Of a stretch of 57,069 bases of DNA, positions 44,893 to 53,288 are shown one piece after another. The stretch lies in the NCBI GenBank assembly GCA_964649825.1, contig CAZYQW010000065.1, positions 1-57,069 on the forward strand, written 5' to 3'. The translations under genes were made by a program, and so were the position numbers. The stretch is from CAZYQW01 sp964649825 (lineage in GTDB: Bacteria; Planctomycetota; B15-G4; JADJEK01). How positions within the stretch are numbered: the stretch's first letter is position 1; every line of letters begins with the position of its first letter. The notes under the pieces were generated by a model, which worked only from the letters and a program-made list of their open reading frames with translations, ran no database searches and was not told where the DNA came from.

Positions 44893-44898
44893 GGCGCG

Positions 44899-45435
44899 AT
44901 GCGAAACTCGGCCGACGCAGAGAAGATCCACCGCTTCTTGTCCCGGCTCGGGACCGAATCGCGGGGGCCGGGAAACGTCTATCTCACCGGTGGCGCCACG
45001 GCGCTCCTGCTGGGTTGGCGCGAGACCACGCTCGACGTCGACCTCTCGATGGATCCGGAACCGGTGGGGGCCTTCGAGGCGATCTCGACCTTGAAGGACG
45101 ATCTCCAGATCAACGTCGAGCTCGCGGCCCCATCCCACTTCGTTCCCGAGCTTCCGGGCTGGCGCGAGCGCAGCCTCTTCATCGACGCCGCCGGACCGGT
45201 GCGGTTCTTCCACTACGACATGTACTCGCAGGTGCTCTCCAAGGTGGCTCGTGGTCACACGCGCGATCTCGACGACGCACGTCAAATGGTCAAGAGAGGG
45301 TTCGTCGATCCGGCCGAGCTTCTCCGACTGTTCGAGTGCGTCGAAGGGAACCTGATTCGTTACCCCGCGATCGATGCGGATGAGCTGCGGCACCGGCTCG
45401 ATCTTTTCGTCGCGACGTCCGGCGACGACGCGTGA
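44899..45435 (+). CDS. DUF6036-type nucleotidyltransferase
   Basis: 178 residues. The nucleotidyltransferase core is YLTGGATALLLGWRETTLDV followed by DLSM, giving the GG and DxD signature of small MNT/AbiEii-like enzymes. RDLDDARQMV further on is also typical. Such proteins act as toxins or modifiers by adding nucleotides to tRNA or protein. The stop overlaps the next gene as GTGA, so it is made with a small partner. Confidence 0.8.
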   Translation: MRNSADAEKIHRFLSRLGTESRGPGNVYLTGGATALLLGWRETTLDVDLSMDPEPVGAFEAISTLKDDLQINVELAAPSHFVPELPGWRERSLFIDAAGPVRFFHYDMYSQVLSKVARGHTRDLDDARQMVKRGFVDPAELLRLFECVEGNLIRYPAIDADELRHRLDLFVATSGDDA

Positions 45436-45767
45436 GCACGTCGCCGGACGTTCTGCGGGATCTGCCGGGTGCGGAGCTGGTCCTGCCGGGCTTGCGCGAC
45501 GCCGTCGACGACAAGGAGACCGTGGAGCGGCTCCTCGTCCAGATCGGCGCCCCTCGCCTGCGGAGAGCCGGTCTCCACGTACCGCCGACGCAGGATCCCG
45601 CGCCGGAGCTTCGGCTCCATCGACTCCTCGAGGCGATCGATCCGCGCGACGTGCATGCTCGCTTCAATGCCCTGATCCGCCGGCTCGTCTCCTTCGAGGA
45701 CGCCATCGATGCCCGGCTCGGAAGGGAGCGGCGGCGCCGGGCGCGCGACGCGGGAGGGCGAGGTTGA
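45432..45767 (+). CDS. Small partner of the nucleotidyltransferase
   Basis: 111 residues from GTG, coupled to the nucleotidyltransferase through GTGA. It reads DLPGAELVLPGLRDAVDD, then VERLLVQIGAPRLRRAGL, then HARFNALIRRLVSFEDAI, all helical. I cannot name a domain. By position it may be an antitoxin or regulatory partner (inference). Confidence 0.65.
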   Translation: MSTSPDVLRDLPGAELVLPGLRDAVDDKETVERLLVQIGAPRLRRAGLHVPPTQDPAPELRLHRLLEAIDPRDVHARFNALIRRLVSFEDAIDARLGRERRRRARDAGGRG

Positions 45768-46017
45768 CTTCGCCGCGGAGCACGCCGGACGGGACGGCCG
45801 CCGCGTTCGCCGCGCCGTTCGCGAACGCGAGCTCCCCCGGACGGAACAGCGTCCGGTGTGCGCCGGCGAGCAGGACGGCCGGGTCGTAGAACTTCGTCGC
45901 GTCCGACGCAGGGCGGTTGCGCTCGAGCATGGTGAGCTCGCCGGCGCGAAACGCCTCCTCGGAAGGTGCGTGCACGTCGAAGCGGTCGAAGAGGAAGCGG
46001 TCGACGCGGCCCGCCAC
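45664..46017 (-). CDS. Possible small gene or gene remnant
   Basis: 117 residues from GTG. The middle reads like protein (FDRFDVHAPSEEAFRAGEL, SDATKFYDPAVLLAGAHRTL, FRPGELAFANGAANAAAV). An in-frame TAG lies only 10 codons upstream, and the codons just before it in another frame (DPLDAEAEAV) also look coding, so this may be a frameshifted remnant. Its 3' end overlaps the plus-strand small partner gene. Function unknown. Confidence 0.35.
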   Translation of the reverse strand: MAGRVDRFLFDRFDVHAPSEEAFRAGELTMLERNRPASDATKFYDPAVLLAGAHRTLFRPGELAFANGAANAAAVPSGVLRGEVNLALPRRAPGAAAPFRAGHRWRPRRRRAGGSGH

Positions 46018-46103
46018 GTCATCGACGGCCGCCTCGAGCGGGCTCTACCGCCTCCGCCTCGGCGTCGAGGGGATCCACCCGGTCGCCCCGCGGTCCGGAC
46101 CGT

Positions 46104-46694
46104 TCACGATCCCTTCGTCTTCGCACCCGGCGCGTCGGGCGCGTGCCGGGCGACGTACTCTTTGGCCTTCTCCTCGAACGCCGCCGTCTTCAGCCCGGCC
46201 GTCTTCGCCTCGGCGAGCGCCGCGTCCAGCGTCAAGCCGGTGTCGAGCACGCGCCACGGGATCCAGACCGCACCGGCGCGATTGGCGGACCCGCAGTGGA
46301 GGAGGATCGGGCGCTCGGCGGTGCCGAGAAGCTCGCGGGCTCGGTCGAATACGTCGTCCGTCAGCTCCTCTGGCTTGCCGAACGGCAGATTCACGTACTC
46401 GAGGCCGAGTCCCTCCACGACGGTGCGTTCGTCGAAGCCGCGGTCCTCTGTCACGGCGCGCAGGTCGATCACCGTCTTCACCCCGCGCGTCTTCGCCGCA
46501 TCGAGGTCGGCTTTGGTCGGCTGGCTGGCGACGTAGACGTCGCCGAGGGCGTGCACGTGATCGATCGAGCCGAGCTCGGCCGGCGCGAGCACCGCGGCGC
46601 CGGCGTTCGACGCGGCGCTCGGCGGCGTCTCCGACTTCGAGCACGCCCAGGCGGCGAGCGCGGCGAACAGGATCGAGGCGGTGGTCGTTCTCAT
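46104..46694 (-). CDS. Lipoprotein with a PTP/DSP-like (beta-lactamase-hydrolase-like) phosphatase domain
   Basis: 196 residues. A lipobox (LAAWAC, C18) precedes a domain with VKTVIDLRA, the general loop GFDE and the P-loop LLHCGSANRAG (C134, R139). This is the CX4R version found in BLH-like tyrosine-phosphatase relatives rather than the classical CX5R, so catalysis is uncertain. Being a lipoprotein it acts outside the cytoplasm. GGAG is 8 nt upstream. It follows aroDE by 24 nt. Confidence 0.75.
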   Translation of the reverse strand: MRTTTASILFAALAAWACSKSETPPSAASNAGAAVLAPAELGSIDHVHALGDVYVASQPTKADLDAAKTRGVKTVIDLRAVTEDRGFDERTVVEGLGLEYVNLPFGKPEELTDDVFDRARELLGTAERPILLHCGSANRAGAVWIPWRVLDTGLTLDAALAEAKTAGLKTAAFEEKAKEYVARHAPDAPGAKTKGS

Positions 46695-46718
46695 CGCTTG
46701 ATCTCCAGTGCGAGTCAT

Positions 46719-48287
46719 TCAACGGCGCCCGACGCCGAAGGCGTCGCGAAGCGCGGCAACGACGAGCGGGCGGATTTCCGCCGCGTCTCGTCCGCAGAAG
46801 CGCGCCGCCTGGTGGACGGCCTGCTCGGCGAACATCAGGACCCCGGGCACGGGGACGCGGCCCGCGCGGCGGGCTGCGAGGAGGAACGGCGAGTCGAGCG
46901 GCCGGTAGACGACGTCGGCCGCGAACCCGTCCGGCTCGAAGTCGAACGGGTCGAGCTCGAGCTCTTCGTCACCGGCGTCCGGCACCGCCTTCACGAGGAG
47001 GTCGAACTTGTGCGACGTCGCGCGCTCCGGCGTGAGCCCCTCGATCCCCGCGCCGAGCCCGACGACCATCTGCAGGACGTGCGCCTGCGAGCGTCCCGTG
47101 ACGAACGTGCGGACTCCGCGCCGGCGCAGGCCGATCGCGATCGCACGCGCCACGCCGCCGTTCCCGTAGACGAGCGCGTTCTCGACCCGGCCCTTCCCGC
47201 GAACGGCCGCCTTCGCTCCATCGAGCGTCTCGAGGCCGTCGAAGTCATGGCCGACGCATACGTCGCGCGCTCCCTCTGGGTCCGCCGCCGCGAAGTCGAG
47301 TCCGGCGAGGAAGCCGCCGAGGTCGGTGTTGAGCGCGACCACGTCGTCGCCGTCGCGGACGAGCGTGTTCGCGGCGCCCGTCGCCGCCGCGTCGTCCTCC
47401 ACCCTGGTCGCGAACGCGGCCGCCTCGGCCTTGAACGGCGCGGTGACCGAGACTCCGGCGAGCGGCAGGTCGACGAAGACCTCGGCGACGTGCTCGAACG
47501 ACGGCGTCGACACGTCGACGTAGATCGCGTCGACGCCGAGCCCTCGGAAGACGCGGTTGTGGACGAGGGGGGAGAGCGACGCCGACGCGTCGGCGCCGAC
47601 CACCGCGAAGACCAAGGTCTTCGGCGCGACCCGGGTCGCCCCGTAGACGTCGAGCGCGTCCGCGACGGTGACCTGCCCCGGGGCCGTCTTGCGCGAGCGG
47701 TGGATCGCGGCGTAGAGGAGCGGCATCCCGAAGCGTCCGGCGAGCGGGCGGAGCCAGCGGCCCGCCGCGCCCATCGCGATCGCCACGACCGGGGTCCCCA
47801 CGCGCTTCCCGGCGTCCACCGCCGCGGACACGAAGCGGAGCGCCTCGCTCGCGGTCGAGACGGCGGCCGCCGCCTTCACGACGTCCGCGTCGAGCGCGGC
47901 GAGCCGCGTCACGAGCGGGCCGGGATCCGTCTCGACCCCGCCGTGCCACGACACGATCCGCTTCGCCTTTCCCCGCGGCAGCGCGGCGGCGTCGCGCTCC
48001 TCGAGGTCGATCCATCCGAACCCGGCACGATCGGCCGCCGCGAGGATCCGCGCGCGCGTCGCGTCGTCGCGGTTGCACTCGCCGCCTTCCGCCGTGGAAC
48101 GAAGCGTGGCGACGGCCGGCATGGCGGCGCGGGCGACGACGTCCGCGAGGTCGATGGCCTCGGGCGCGGCGAAGCGATCGAGCCGCACCTCGATGAGCGC
48201 CGCTCGACCCACGACCTCGCGCGCGTCCTTTTCGAGGGAGTCGAGCTCCCGTGCCCCGGAACATGCCACCAGCTCGATCGCGTCCAT
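46719..48287 (-). CDS. aroDE: Bifunctional 3-dehydroquinate dehydratase (type I) / shikimate dehydrogenase
   Basis: 522 residues joining steps 3 and 4 of the shikimate pathway. Residues 1-215 are type I dehydroquinase: EVRLDRF, H115 in VSWHGG and the Schiff-base K138 in VVKAAAAV. From about 222 comes shikimate dehydrogenase: ASLSPLVHN, K286 in VSVTAPFKAE, GAANTLV, D322 in NTDLGG, and the NADP loop GNGGVARAIA. All key residues are present, so both halves should work. ATG 48287 is chosen as it begins the barrel; an in-frame ATG 36 nt upstream is possible. Confidence 0.93.
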   Translation of the reverse strand: MDAIELVACSGARELDSLEKDAREVVGRAALIEVRLDRFAAPEAIDLADVVARAAMPAVATLRSTAEGGECNRDDATRARILAAADRAGFGWIDLEERDAAALPRGKAKRIVSWHGGVETDPGPLVTRLAALDADVVKAAAAVSTASEALRFVSAAVDAGKRVGTPVVAIAMGAAGRWLRPLAGRFGMPLLYAAIHRSRKTAPGQVTVADALDVYGATRVAPKTLVFAVVGADASASLSPLVHNRVFRGLGVDAIYVDVSTPSFEHVAEVFVDLPLAGVSVTAPFKAEAAAFATRVEDDAAATGAANTLVRDGDDVVALNTDLGGFLAGLDFAAADPEGARDVCVGHDFDGLETLDGAKAAVRGKGRVENALVYGNGGVARAIAIGLRRRGVRTFVTGRSQAHVLQMVVGLGAGIEGLTPERATSHKFDLLVKAVPDAGDEELELDPFDFEPDGFAADVVYRPLDSPFLLAARRAGRVPVPGVLMFAEQAVHQAARFCGRDAAEIRPLVVAALRDAFGVGRR

Positions 48288-48410
48288 GGACGCCAGGCTA
48301 TCGCCGTGCCGGCTGCTCATCCACGGGACAGAAGGGTCGCGATGTCGAACGTTGGACGGAACGGGCCTCGTCGCCCCTGGCACGGGAGCGAGCTGCGCCC
48401 GACGTCGAGG

Positions 48411-48833
48411 CTACGGGTGCACGAAGGTGTAGCCGTTGTTGAACTCGTTCTTCTCGACCACCTCTCCAAAGCAGTCGACGAAGCCTTGGATCTGTTGGCC
48501 GGGCGTCTGGGGCGACGCTCCGTTGAGCTTGACGTCGATGTTCACGGTGGGGTAGACCCAGACCGTCGCCGCCGGGAGCGCCGGGACCACGTGATAGAAC
48601 AAGAGCCCGGGGTTCGGAATCAGCGCGGACACGCGAACCGAACACGCGCCCGATGCTGCGTACCCGACGTTCGCCACGACGACCCGCGCGTAGCCCGGGC
48701 CTTTCGGCGAGGAACCGATGGAGAGGATCTTCAGGTCCGGCTTCAGGTAGTCCACGGCACCTTCGACGCCCGCGGGGAGCAGGAACGTGAGGACGAAGGT
48801 GGTGGCGACGACAAGGCGTGACAACGGATTCAC
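48411..48833 (-). CDS. Small secreted CARDB-like protein
   Basis: 140 residues from GTG with GGAGGT upstream. The signal peptide ends near GVEGA. The mature part is one beta-sandwich of CARDB type (PDLKILSIGSSPKG, VVVANVGYAASGACS, NEFNNGYTFV). It may be an adhesion or surface module. It lies 123 nt before aroDE in the same direction. Confidence 0.75.
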   Translation of the reverse strand: MNPLSRLVVATTFVLTFLLPAGVEGAVDYLKPDLKILSIGSSPKGPGYARVVVANVGYAASGACSVRVSALIPNPGLLFYHVVPALPAATVWVYPTVNIDVKLNGASPQTPGQQIQGFVDCFGEVVEKNEFNNGYTFVHP

Positions 48834-49099
48834 GGCGACCTCCGGGTGGTTGGAAGCGGCTGGCGCGATCGAGCGCGCAGTCGGCGTGCAAGGGTCGGCG
48901 AACGAATCCAGAAGCGCCGGGGCGCGTTACAGGAAATCTGGCGGCAGGCCAGAGGAGTCGGGCGAGGCGTCGTTCGTTCGGTAGCGAAGCGAGCGCGCGT
49001 GGGGACGGCGAAGGTCGTGGATGCGTCGGGCGGCGTCGCGAAAGAGGCATCGTTGTGTGGTGTCGGGCTGATTCGCGATGAGGTCGGCGGCGGCTCGGA

Positions 49100-49292
49100 T
49101 CAGAACCTTTGGTCGAGGACTCGTTCGACGGCGAGAGCCTTGTCGACGAGGAACGACACGGCGACGTCGAATTCGTACTCGAGGAGCACGTCGCGAACCT
49201 CGATGCGGCGGCGGATCAGGGCGGGGGTGATGGCATCGGAACTGCCGGTCTACCTCGTTCACCAGCTCCCGCGCCGGCTCGGCGAGGCGCAT
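49100..49292 (-). pseudogene. Frameshifted small gene behind the POT-type transporter
   Basis: From ATG 49292 the minus strand reads MRLAEPARELVNEVDRQFR. Near 49240-49250 the coding-like frame shifts by one base and continues DAITPALIRRRIEV, then RDVLLEYEFDVAVSFLVDK and ALAVERVLDQRF to TGA at 49100. Joined, they give a clean protein of about 64 residues, 17 nt after the transporter stop. Either a recent frameshift or a sequence error. The rest of the gap (48834-49099) shows nothing. Confidence 0.4.
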
Positions 49293-49309
49293 GTGCACGC
49301 GTAGCGCGC

Positions 49310-50596
49310 CTACTCCCGTCGCTCCTGGAACTCGCCCGCGAACTTCGTGAACAACCCGAGCACGAGGATCCCGAGGACCGTGTGCGCGGCCAGCACGTAC
49401 CACACGTACTCCGGATGACCCTGGTCGCCGAAGGACCCGGACAACGTCGTGTACGTAAAACCGCTGGTGAATCCGCCGATGCCGACCGCGAGGAAGTTCG
49501 TTCCCATGTAGAGGCCGGCCTTCTCCTTCGGCGCGATCCACGTGATGTATTCCTGGATCCTCGGCGAGGCGATCATCTCGCCGATCGCGAACAGGAAGAT
49601 GCCGAGGAAGACGGTCCACGCCGGGCTCGTCACCGCCATGCCCAACACGACGAAACCCGCCGCCGCGACGAGGAGCCCGAACAAGAAGGACGGGATCGCG
49701 CGGAACTTCGTGAGGATCCCCGAGACGACGACTTGGAAGACCATGATGATCCAGCCGGTGTGCGAGATCGTCTCGCCCAAGACCCGGCGGACCCCGTCCT
49801 CACCCGTGGCCGAGATGAAGTCGGCCACGCCGGATCCGAACCACGATTGCAGCGACGTGTACAGCGCGGCCGTGTCGACGTTCTTGTCGACGTAGACCGC
49901 GCACAGGTTGAAGAACGCCCAGAACGGCAGCCAGAAGAACAATCCGAGCAGGACCAGGAACGTGGTGAACTTCGCGTCGGCGAGCACGACGCCGATCTCG
50001 CGCAGCTTGTCGCCCAGCCTCGCTCCCTCGATCTCGCGCTCGGGCTCCTTGTAGAAGAAGATGGTGATGAGGAACATGATCCCGATCCCGATCGCCGCGG
50101 CGAGGAACGCGTAGTTCCACGAGATCGCGCGCAGCCTCCCCGCCACGATCGGGCCGAACGACGCACCCACGTTCACCATCGCGTAGAAGATGCCGAACCC
50201 GAGCGTCTTGTTGCTGCCGTCGGTCACCGCGCGCACGGTGCCGGAGATGAGCGGCTTGAAGATCCCGGCCGCGAAGCCGATGGTGAGCATGGTGAGGACG
50301 ATGCCCGAGAACGACTTGGTCAGGATCAGTAGCAGGATCGCCGGCAGGTAGGCCAAGTACGAGATGATGAGCACGCGCTTGAAGCCAAAGCGGTCCGCGA
50401 ACGTGCCCGAGACCACCGGCGTCATGTAGGACACGAGCAGGAAGAGGCTCTGGACCACGCCGAGATCCTCGCGCGTGTGGCCGAGCGACTCCATGTAGAT
50501 CCCGAATCCCATGTAGATGCCGTAGTAGGCGAAGCGCTCGAGCACCTCGATCAGGTTGGCGATCCAGAAGACGGGTGGGAACGGAGTCCGGGCCAT
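49310..50596 (-). CDS. MFS transporter of POT/PTR type
   Basis: 428 residues with about twelve membrane spans. The opening IEVLERFAYYGIYMG matches the ERFxYYG motif of proton-dependent oligopeptide transporters, and FADRFGFKRVLIIS is the MFS loop 2-3 motif. It probably imports small peptides or related solutes with protons. GGAGAG lies 5 nt before ATG 50596. It is monocistronic or followed only by the broken small gene. Confidence 0.88.
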   Translation of the reverse strand: MARTPFPPVFWIANLIEVLERFAYYGIYMGFGIYMESLGHTREDLGVVQSLFLLVSYMTPVVSGTFADRFGFKRVLIISYLAYLPAILLLILTKSFSGIVLTMLTIGFAAGIFKPLISGTVRAVTDGSNKTLGFGIFYAMVNVGASFGPIVAGRLRAISWNYAFLAAAIGIGIMFLITIFFYKEPEREIEGARLGDKLREIGVVLADAKFTTFLVLLGLFFWLPFWAFFNLCAVYVDKNVDTAALYTSLQSWFGSGVADFISATGEDGVRRVLGETISHTGWIIMVFQVVVSGILTKFRAIPSFLFGLLVAAAGFVVLGMAVTSPAWTVFLGIFLFAIGEMIASPRIQEYITWIAPKEKAGLYMGTNFLAVGIGGFTSGFTYTTLSGSFGDQGHPEYVWYVLAAHTVLGILVLGLFTKFAGEFQERRE

Positions 50597-51639
50597 GATG
50601 CTCTCCTGTGGCGGTCCTGGCGCGCGCGGGTCTGCGCCGCGCATCATACGGACCACGACGGCCGCCTCCAGCGATGCCGAGGGCGCTACGAGAACGGGGC
50701 TCGTGCCGGGAGCGCGGCGTTGGGTGGTAGTACGCCTACCGGCCGCCGGCGTATCCAATCTCGCGTAGCCGCTCGAGGAGCGCTGCGTGGGCCGCCGGGG
50801 AGTCGGTATGCCTGACGATCGAGAACGGCCTCGCGAGCGGCGCGGCGTTCCTCTTCCTCGGCGCGGTTCCCGCGTCGATCCCCGCCGCCGGCGGCTGCTC
50901 GTCGCCCGCGCTCGGCCCGTGCGGTCCGATCCCGTTCGACGGCGCGGGGCGTGACGCTTCCGTTCGCGATCCCCGCCAACGCGTCGGGCGCGAACGCGCT
51001 CGCCCCGTGAGGCGCGGATTTTCCTGACCGACGACGGCGGGATTCGGAGCAACCGGCGCGGGCGGCGGCTTCGCGCTCGCCGCGCCGTGGCCGCCCGGCG
51101 TCCCCGCCGGCGTCACCTTCACCTTATCAGTGCTGGGTCGGCGACCCCGAGCGACCGGGCGGCGCCAGCGCGAGCAACGCGGTGTCGACGGTGAGCTCCT
51201 TACGCGATCCCGTGTCCACGTCGCCCTCGCGATCCGCTTGGCGATCCTGCTCGCGCCGTCATCCCGCGCAGCCGGCGAAGTCCTCGCGTTTGCTGCGCTG
51301 CCGCCGCGAGAGACGTTCGCGGAGATCGGAATCGACGACGCGCGCGCGTTCCGCGATGCGTGCGCGACGCTGTGAGCGGCCCGAGCTCGGCGAGGTCGAC
51401 GACCTCGCGGCGCTCACCGATCCTCTGCGGCGCGCTGCGCATGGTCGTGCGCGCCGCCGCCGCCCGCCGCGGTCCGCCGATCACCTTCCACGGGAAGCGG
51501 CCGACGACGTGACGCGGCTTCGCAGTATCGCGTTCCTGCGTGCTTGCGTTCCCGCCGCCGCGGCGACATCCTCGGGGGTGGTCGGCCGGCGCGTGCGGGC
51601 CGCGCCATTTCGTTTGGCGAAGCGAGGGGAGCTGTCCCG
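50597..51639. other. Gene-poor region between transporter and lipoprotein
   Basis: About 1 kb without a convincing gene apart from the low-confidence ORF at 50736-51122. On the minus strand just before it, a stretch reading KELTVDTALLALAPPG ends at TGA 51127 but has stops and no start upstream, so it may be a degraded gene. The opposite strand over 51130-51375 is also open. I cannot resolve which strand, if any, is coding. Confidence 0.4.
50736..51122 (-). CDS. Hypothetical Pro/Ala-rich protein, doubtful
   Basis: 128 residues from GTG. The first 95 residues are rich in Pro, Ala and Arg and low in complexity; the end (FSIVRHTDSPAAHAALLERL then REIGYAGGR) looks more like a folded helix. AAGG precedes the start. 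No family recognised; it may be a chance frame in GC-rich DNA. Confidence 0.3.
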   Translation of the reverse strand: MKVTPAGTPGGHGAASAKPPPAPVAPNPAVVGQENPRLTGRARSRPTRWRGSRTEASRPAPSNGIGPHGPSAGDEQPPAAGIDAGTAPRKRNAAPLARPFSIVRHTDSPAAHAALLERLREIGYAGGR

Positions 51640-52254
51640 ATGATGCGTGCGTCGATGCTGGTGCTGGCGTTCCTGACCGGCTGCGTCGTCCCGTGGGGCG
51701 TGGAGACCGACTTCTTCGTCGAGGACCTCGAGCCGCAGGACGTCGAGCGTCTCGCCGACGAGCTCTCGCGGTACGGCGTGAGCTACCGGGCGGAGGGCGG
51801 CCGGCTGAACGACGATCGGTGGTACGTCTTCACGCTCACCGAGATCCCGGACATGGACGCGCTCACCGACGTCCGCCAGACGATCACAGGGTTCACGCGC
51901 GACAAGAAGGTCCCGGTCGAGCTGAGCCGGGCCAAGATGTACTTCAACTCCGTCCGCGGGACGGGGAGCGCCGAGATCATCATCCGCGGCGAGGCCACGC
52001 CGGGCTCGGTCGTGCTGCTCGACGTGGCAAGCGATCTGGTCGTCCGGCTCAATCCGAGCGCCGACGGCGTCTGGAGCCACGCGATCGACGAGCCGACGCG
52101 CCTCGCGAGCCGCGGCGGGTGGGTCTACGCGGTGATCCAGAAGAAGAACGCCACGCAGGTGATCAAGATCAACGTGCTCGCGGTCGACGAGGCGGTGCCG
52201 ATCGCCGCCGACGAGCTCCCCGGGGACTCGCCGCTGCGCTCGATGGTCGAGTGA
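51640..52254 (+). CDS. Small lipoprotein of unknown function
   Basis: 204 residues. Lipobox LAFLTGC (C15) in a short signal peptide; GGGGAG sits 8 nt upstream. The first part (DLEPQDVERLADELSRYGVS, DRWYVFTLTEIPDMDALTD) looks like an alpha/beta domain and the second (GSAEIIIRGEATPGSVVLL) like a beta-sandwich. No enzyme motif. It converges on the DUF2520 gene. Confidence 0.75.
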   Translation: MMRASMLVLAFLTGCVVPWGVETDFFVEDLEPQDVERLADELSRYGVSYRAEGGRLNDDRWYVFTLTEIPDMDALTDVRQTITGFTRDKKVPVELSRAKMYFNSVRGTGSAEIIIRGEATPGSVVLLDVASDLVVRLNPSADGVWSHAIDEPTRLASRGGWVYAVIQKKNATQVIKINVLAVDEAVPIAADELPGDSPLRSMVE

Positions 52255-52385
52255 CTCGGACGCGGCTCAAGTCCGCCCGTCCGCGCTTCGAGCGCCTCGT
52301 TCACCGACGTGCCGGCGGTTGTCGAGTCGGTCTGGTCGTCTCTTCGGCGGCCCGGGCTCGACTCGCCGATGATCGGCGACGGCCC

Positions 52386-53276
52386 CTACGACTCGTCCAC
52401 GATCCGCTCGATCTTCTTCGCCTGCGCGTGCTTCAGGCGGCCCGACGCGATCGCGGCGGCGAGCGTGACGCGCGCGGCCATGCGGTAGCCGGGCAGCATT
52501 CTGCGGTTCATGCGCTTCAACGCGGCGATGTGCTCGCGCACCGTCTCGACGTCGCCCCGTACGATCGGCCCGGTCAGCGCCTCGGCCGGGCCGAGCCGCT
52601 CGAGGTTGCGCAGCGTCCCGCGCAGGAGCGAGCGAAGCGGCGTGAACGGGTCCTTCGAGAAGGACGGGACCGAACCGAGCATGCTCGTCCCGAGGTGGGC
52701 GATCGCGACCACGCCGTTCGACGTCACCGCGGCGGCGGCGTGGTACAGCGCCTTGTCCTCGGCCCCGATCCGCACCGGGCGGCCGCCGACGATCCGCGCG
52801 AGGTTGGCGAGGACCGGGACGGCGCGGGGGTCGCCTTCGACCGCGAACGACGAGCCAGGGAGGAGAAGCATCCCCTCCTCGGGCGACGCGAACGCCTGCA
52901 GCGGGTGGAGCGACCCGACCGCCGCGCGGGCGCCGCGCAGCACCCCGATCGCCTCGCCGGGGAACGCGCCGGAGCAGTGGAACGCGATCGATCCGCGCGG
53001 CAGCTTCGTCGCCTTCGCGATCCGCTCCGCGCTCGACTCGAGCACGCGGTCGATCGTCGCCAACATGAGGAGGTTCCCGGAGGCGGCGGCGGCGGGGTCG
53101 GTCGTCGGTTCGCCCTCGCCGATGAATCGGCACGCCTCCCGGGCACGGTGAAGGAAGCGCGAGATCACACAGGACACCGGCAGGCCCGCCTCGCGCGCCG
53201 CCTTGCCGAGCGCGCGTCCCACCACGCCCGCCCCGACGATCACGAGGCGGCGGTTCGCGAGATTCCTAGGGGTCAC
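52386..53276 (-). CDS. Rossmann-fold and DUF2520 protein
   Basis: 296 residues from GTG. The N-terminal NAD(P)-binding loop is VIVGAGVVGRALG, followed by FHCSGAFPGEAI, and the C-terminal DUF2520 helical domain runs from about 135 (GSLHPLQAFASPEEG). The fold resembles ketopantoate reductase and related dehydrogenases. Genes of this type often lie next to panC, as here, so a role in pantothenate synthesis is a reasonable guess. It is the last gene of the operon, 12 nt after spoVG. Confidence 0.85.
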   Translation of the reverse strand: MTPRNLANRRLVIVGAGVVGRALGKAAREAGLPVSCVISRFLHRAREACRFIGEGEPTTDPAAAASGNLLMLATIDRVLESSAERIAKATKLPRGSIAFHCSGAFPGEAIGVLRGARAAVGSLHPLQAFASPEEGMLLLPGSSFAVEGDPRAVPVLANLARIVGGRPVRIGAEDKALYHAAAAVTSNGVVAIAHLGTSMLGSVPSFSKDPFTPLRSLLRGTLRNLERLGPAEALTGPIVRGDVETVREHIAALKRMNRRMLPGYRMAARVTLAAAIASGRLKHAQAKKIERIVDES

Positions 53277-53288
53277 GAGCGGTTCCGG

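Noticed and set aside
45966..48821. Plus-strand open frame of 951 codons opposite aroDE
   Set aside because: Antisense of a fully recognisable bifunctional enzyme.
51130..51375. Plus-strand ORF of 81 codons
   Set aside because: No ribosome site and no family; opposite strand is equally coding-like, so it is noted only under the gene-poor region.
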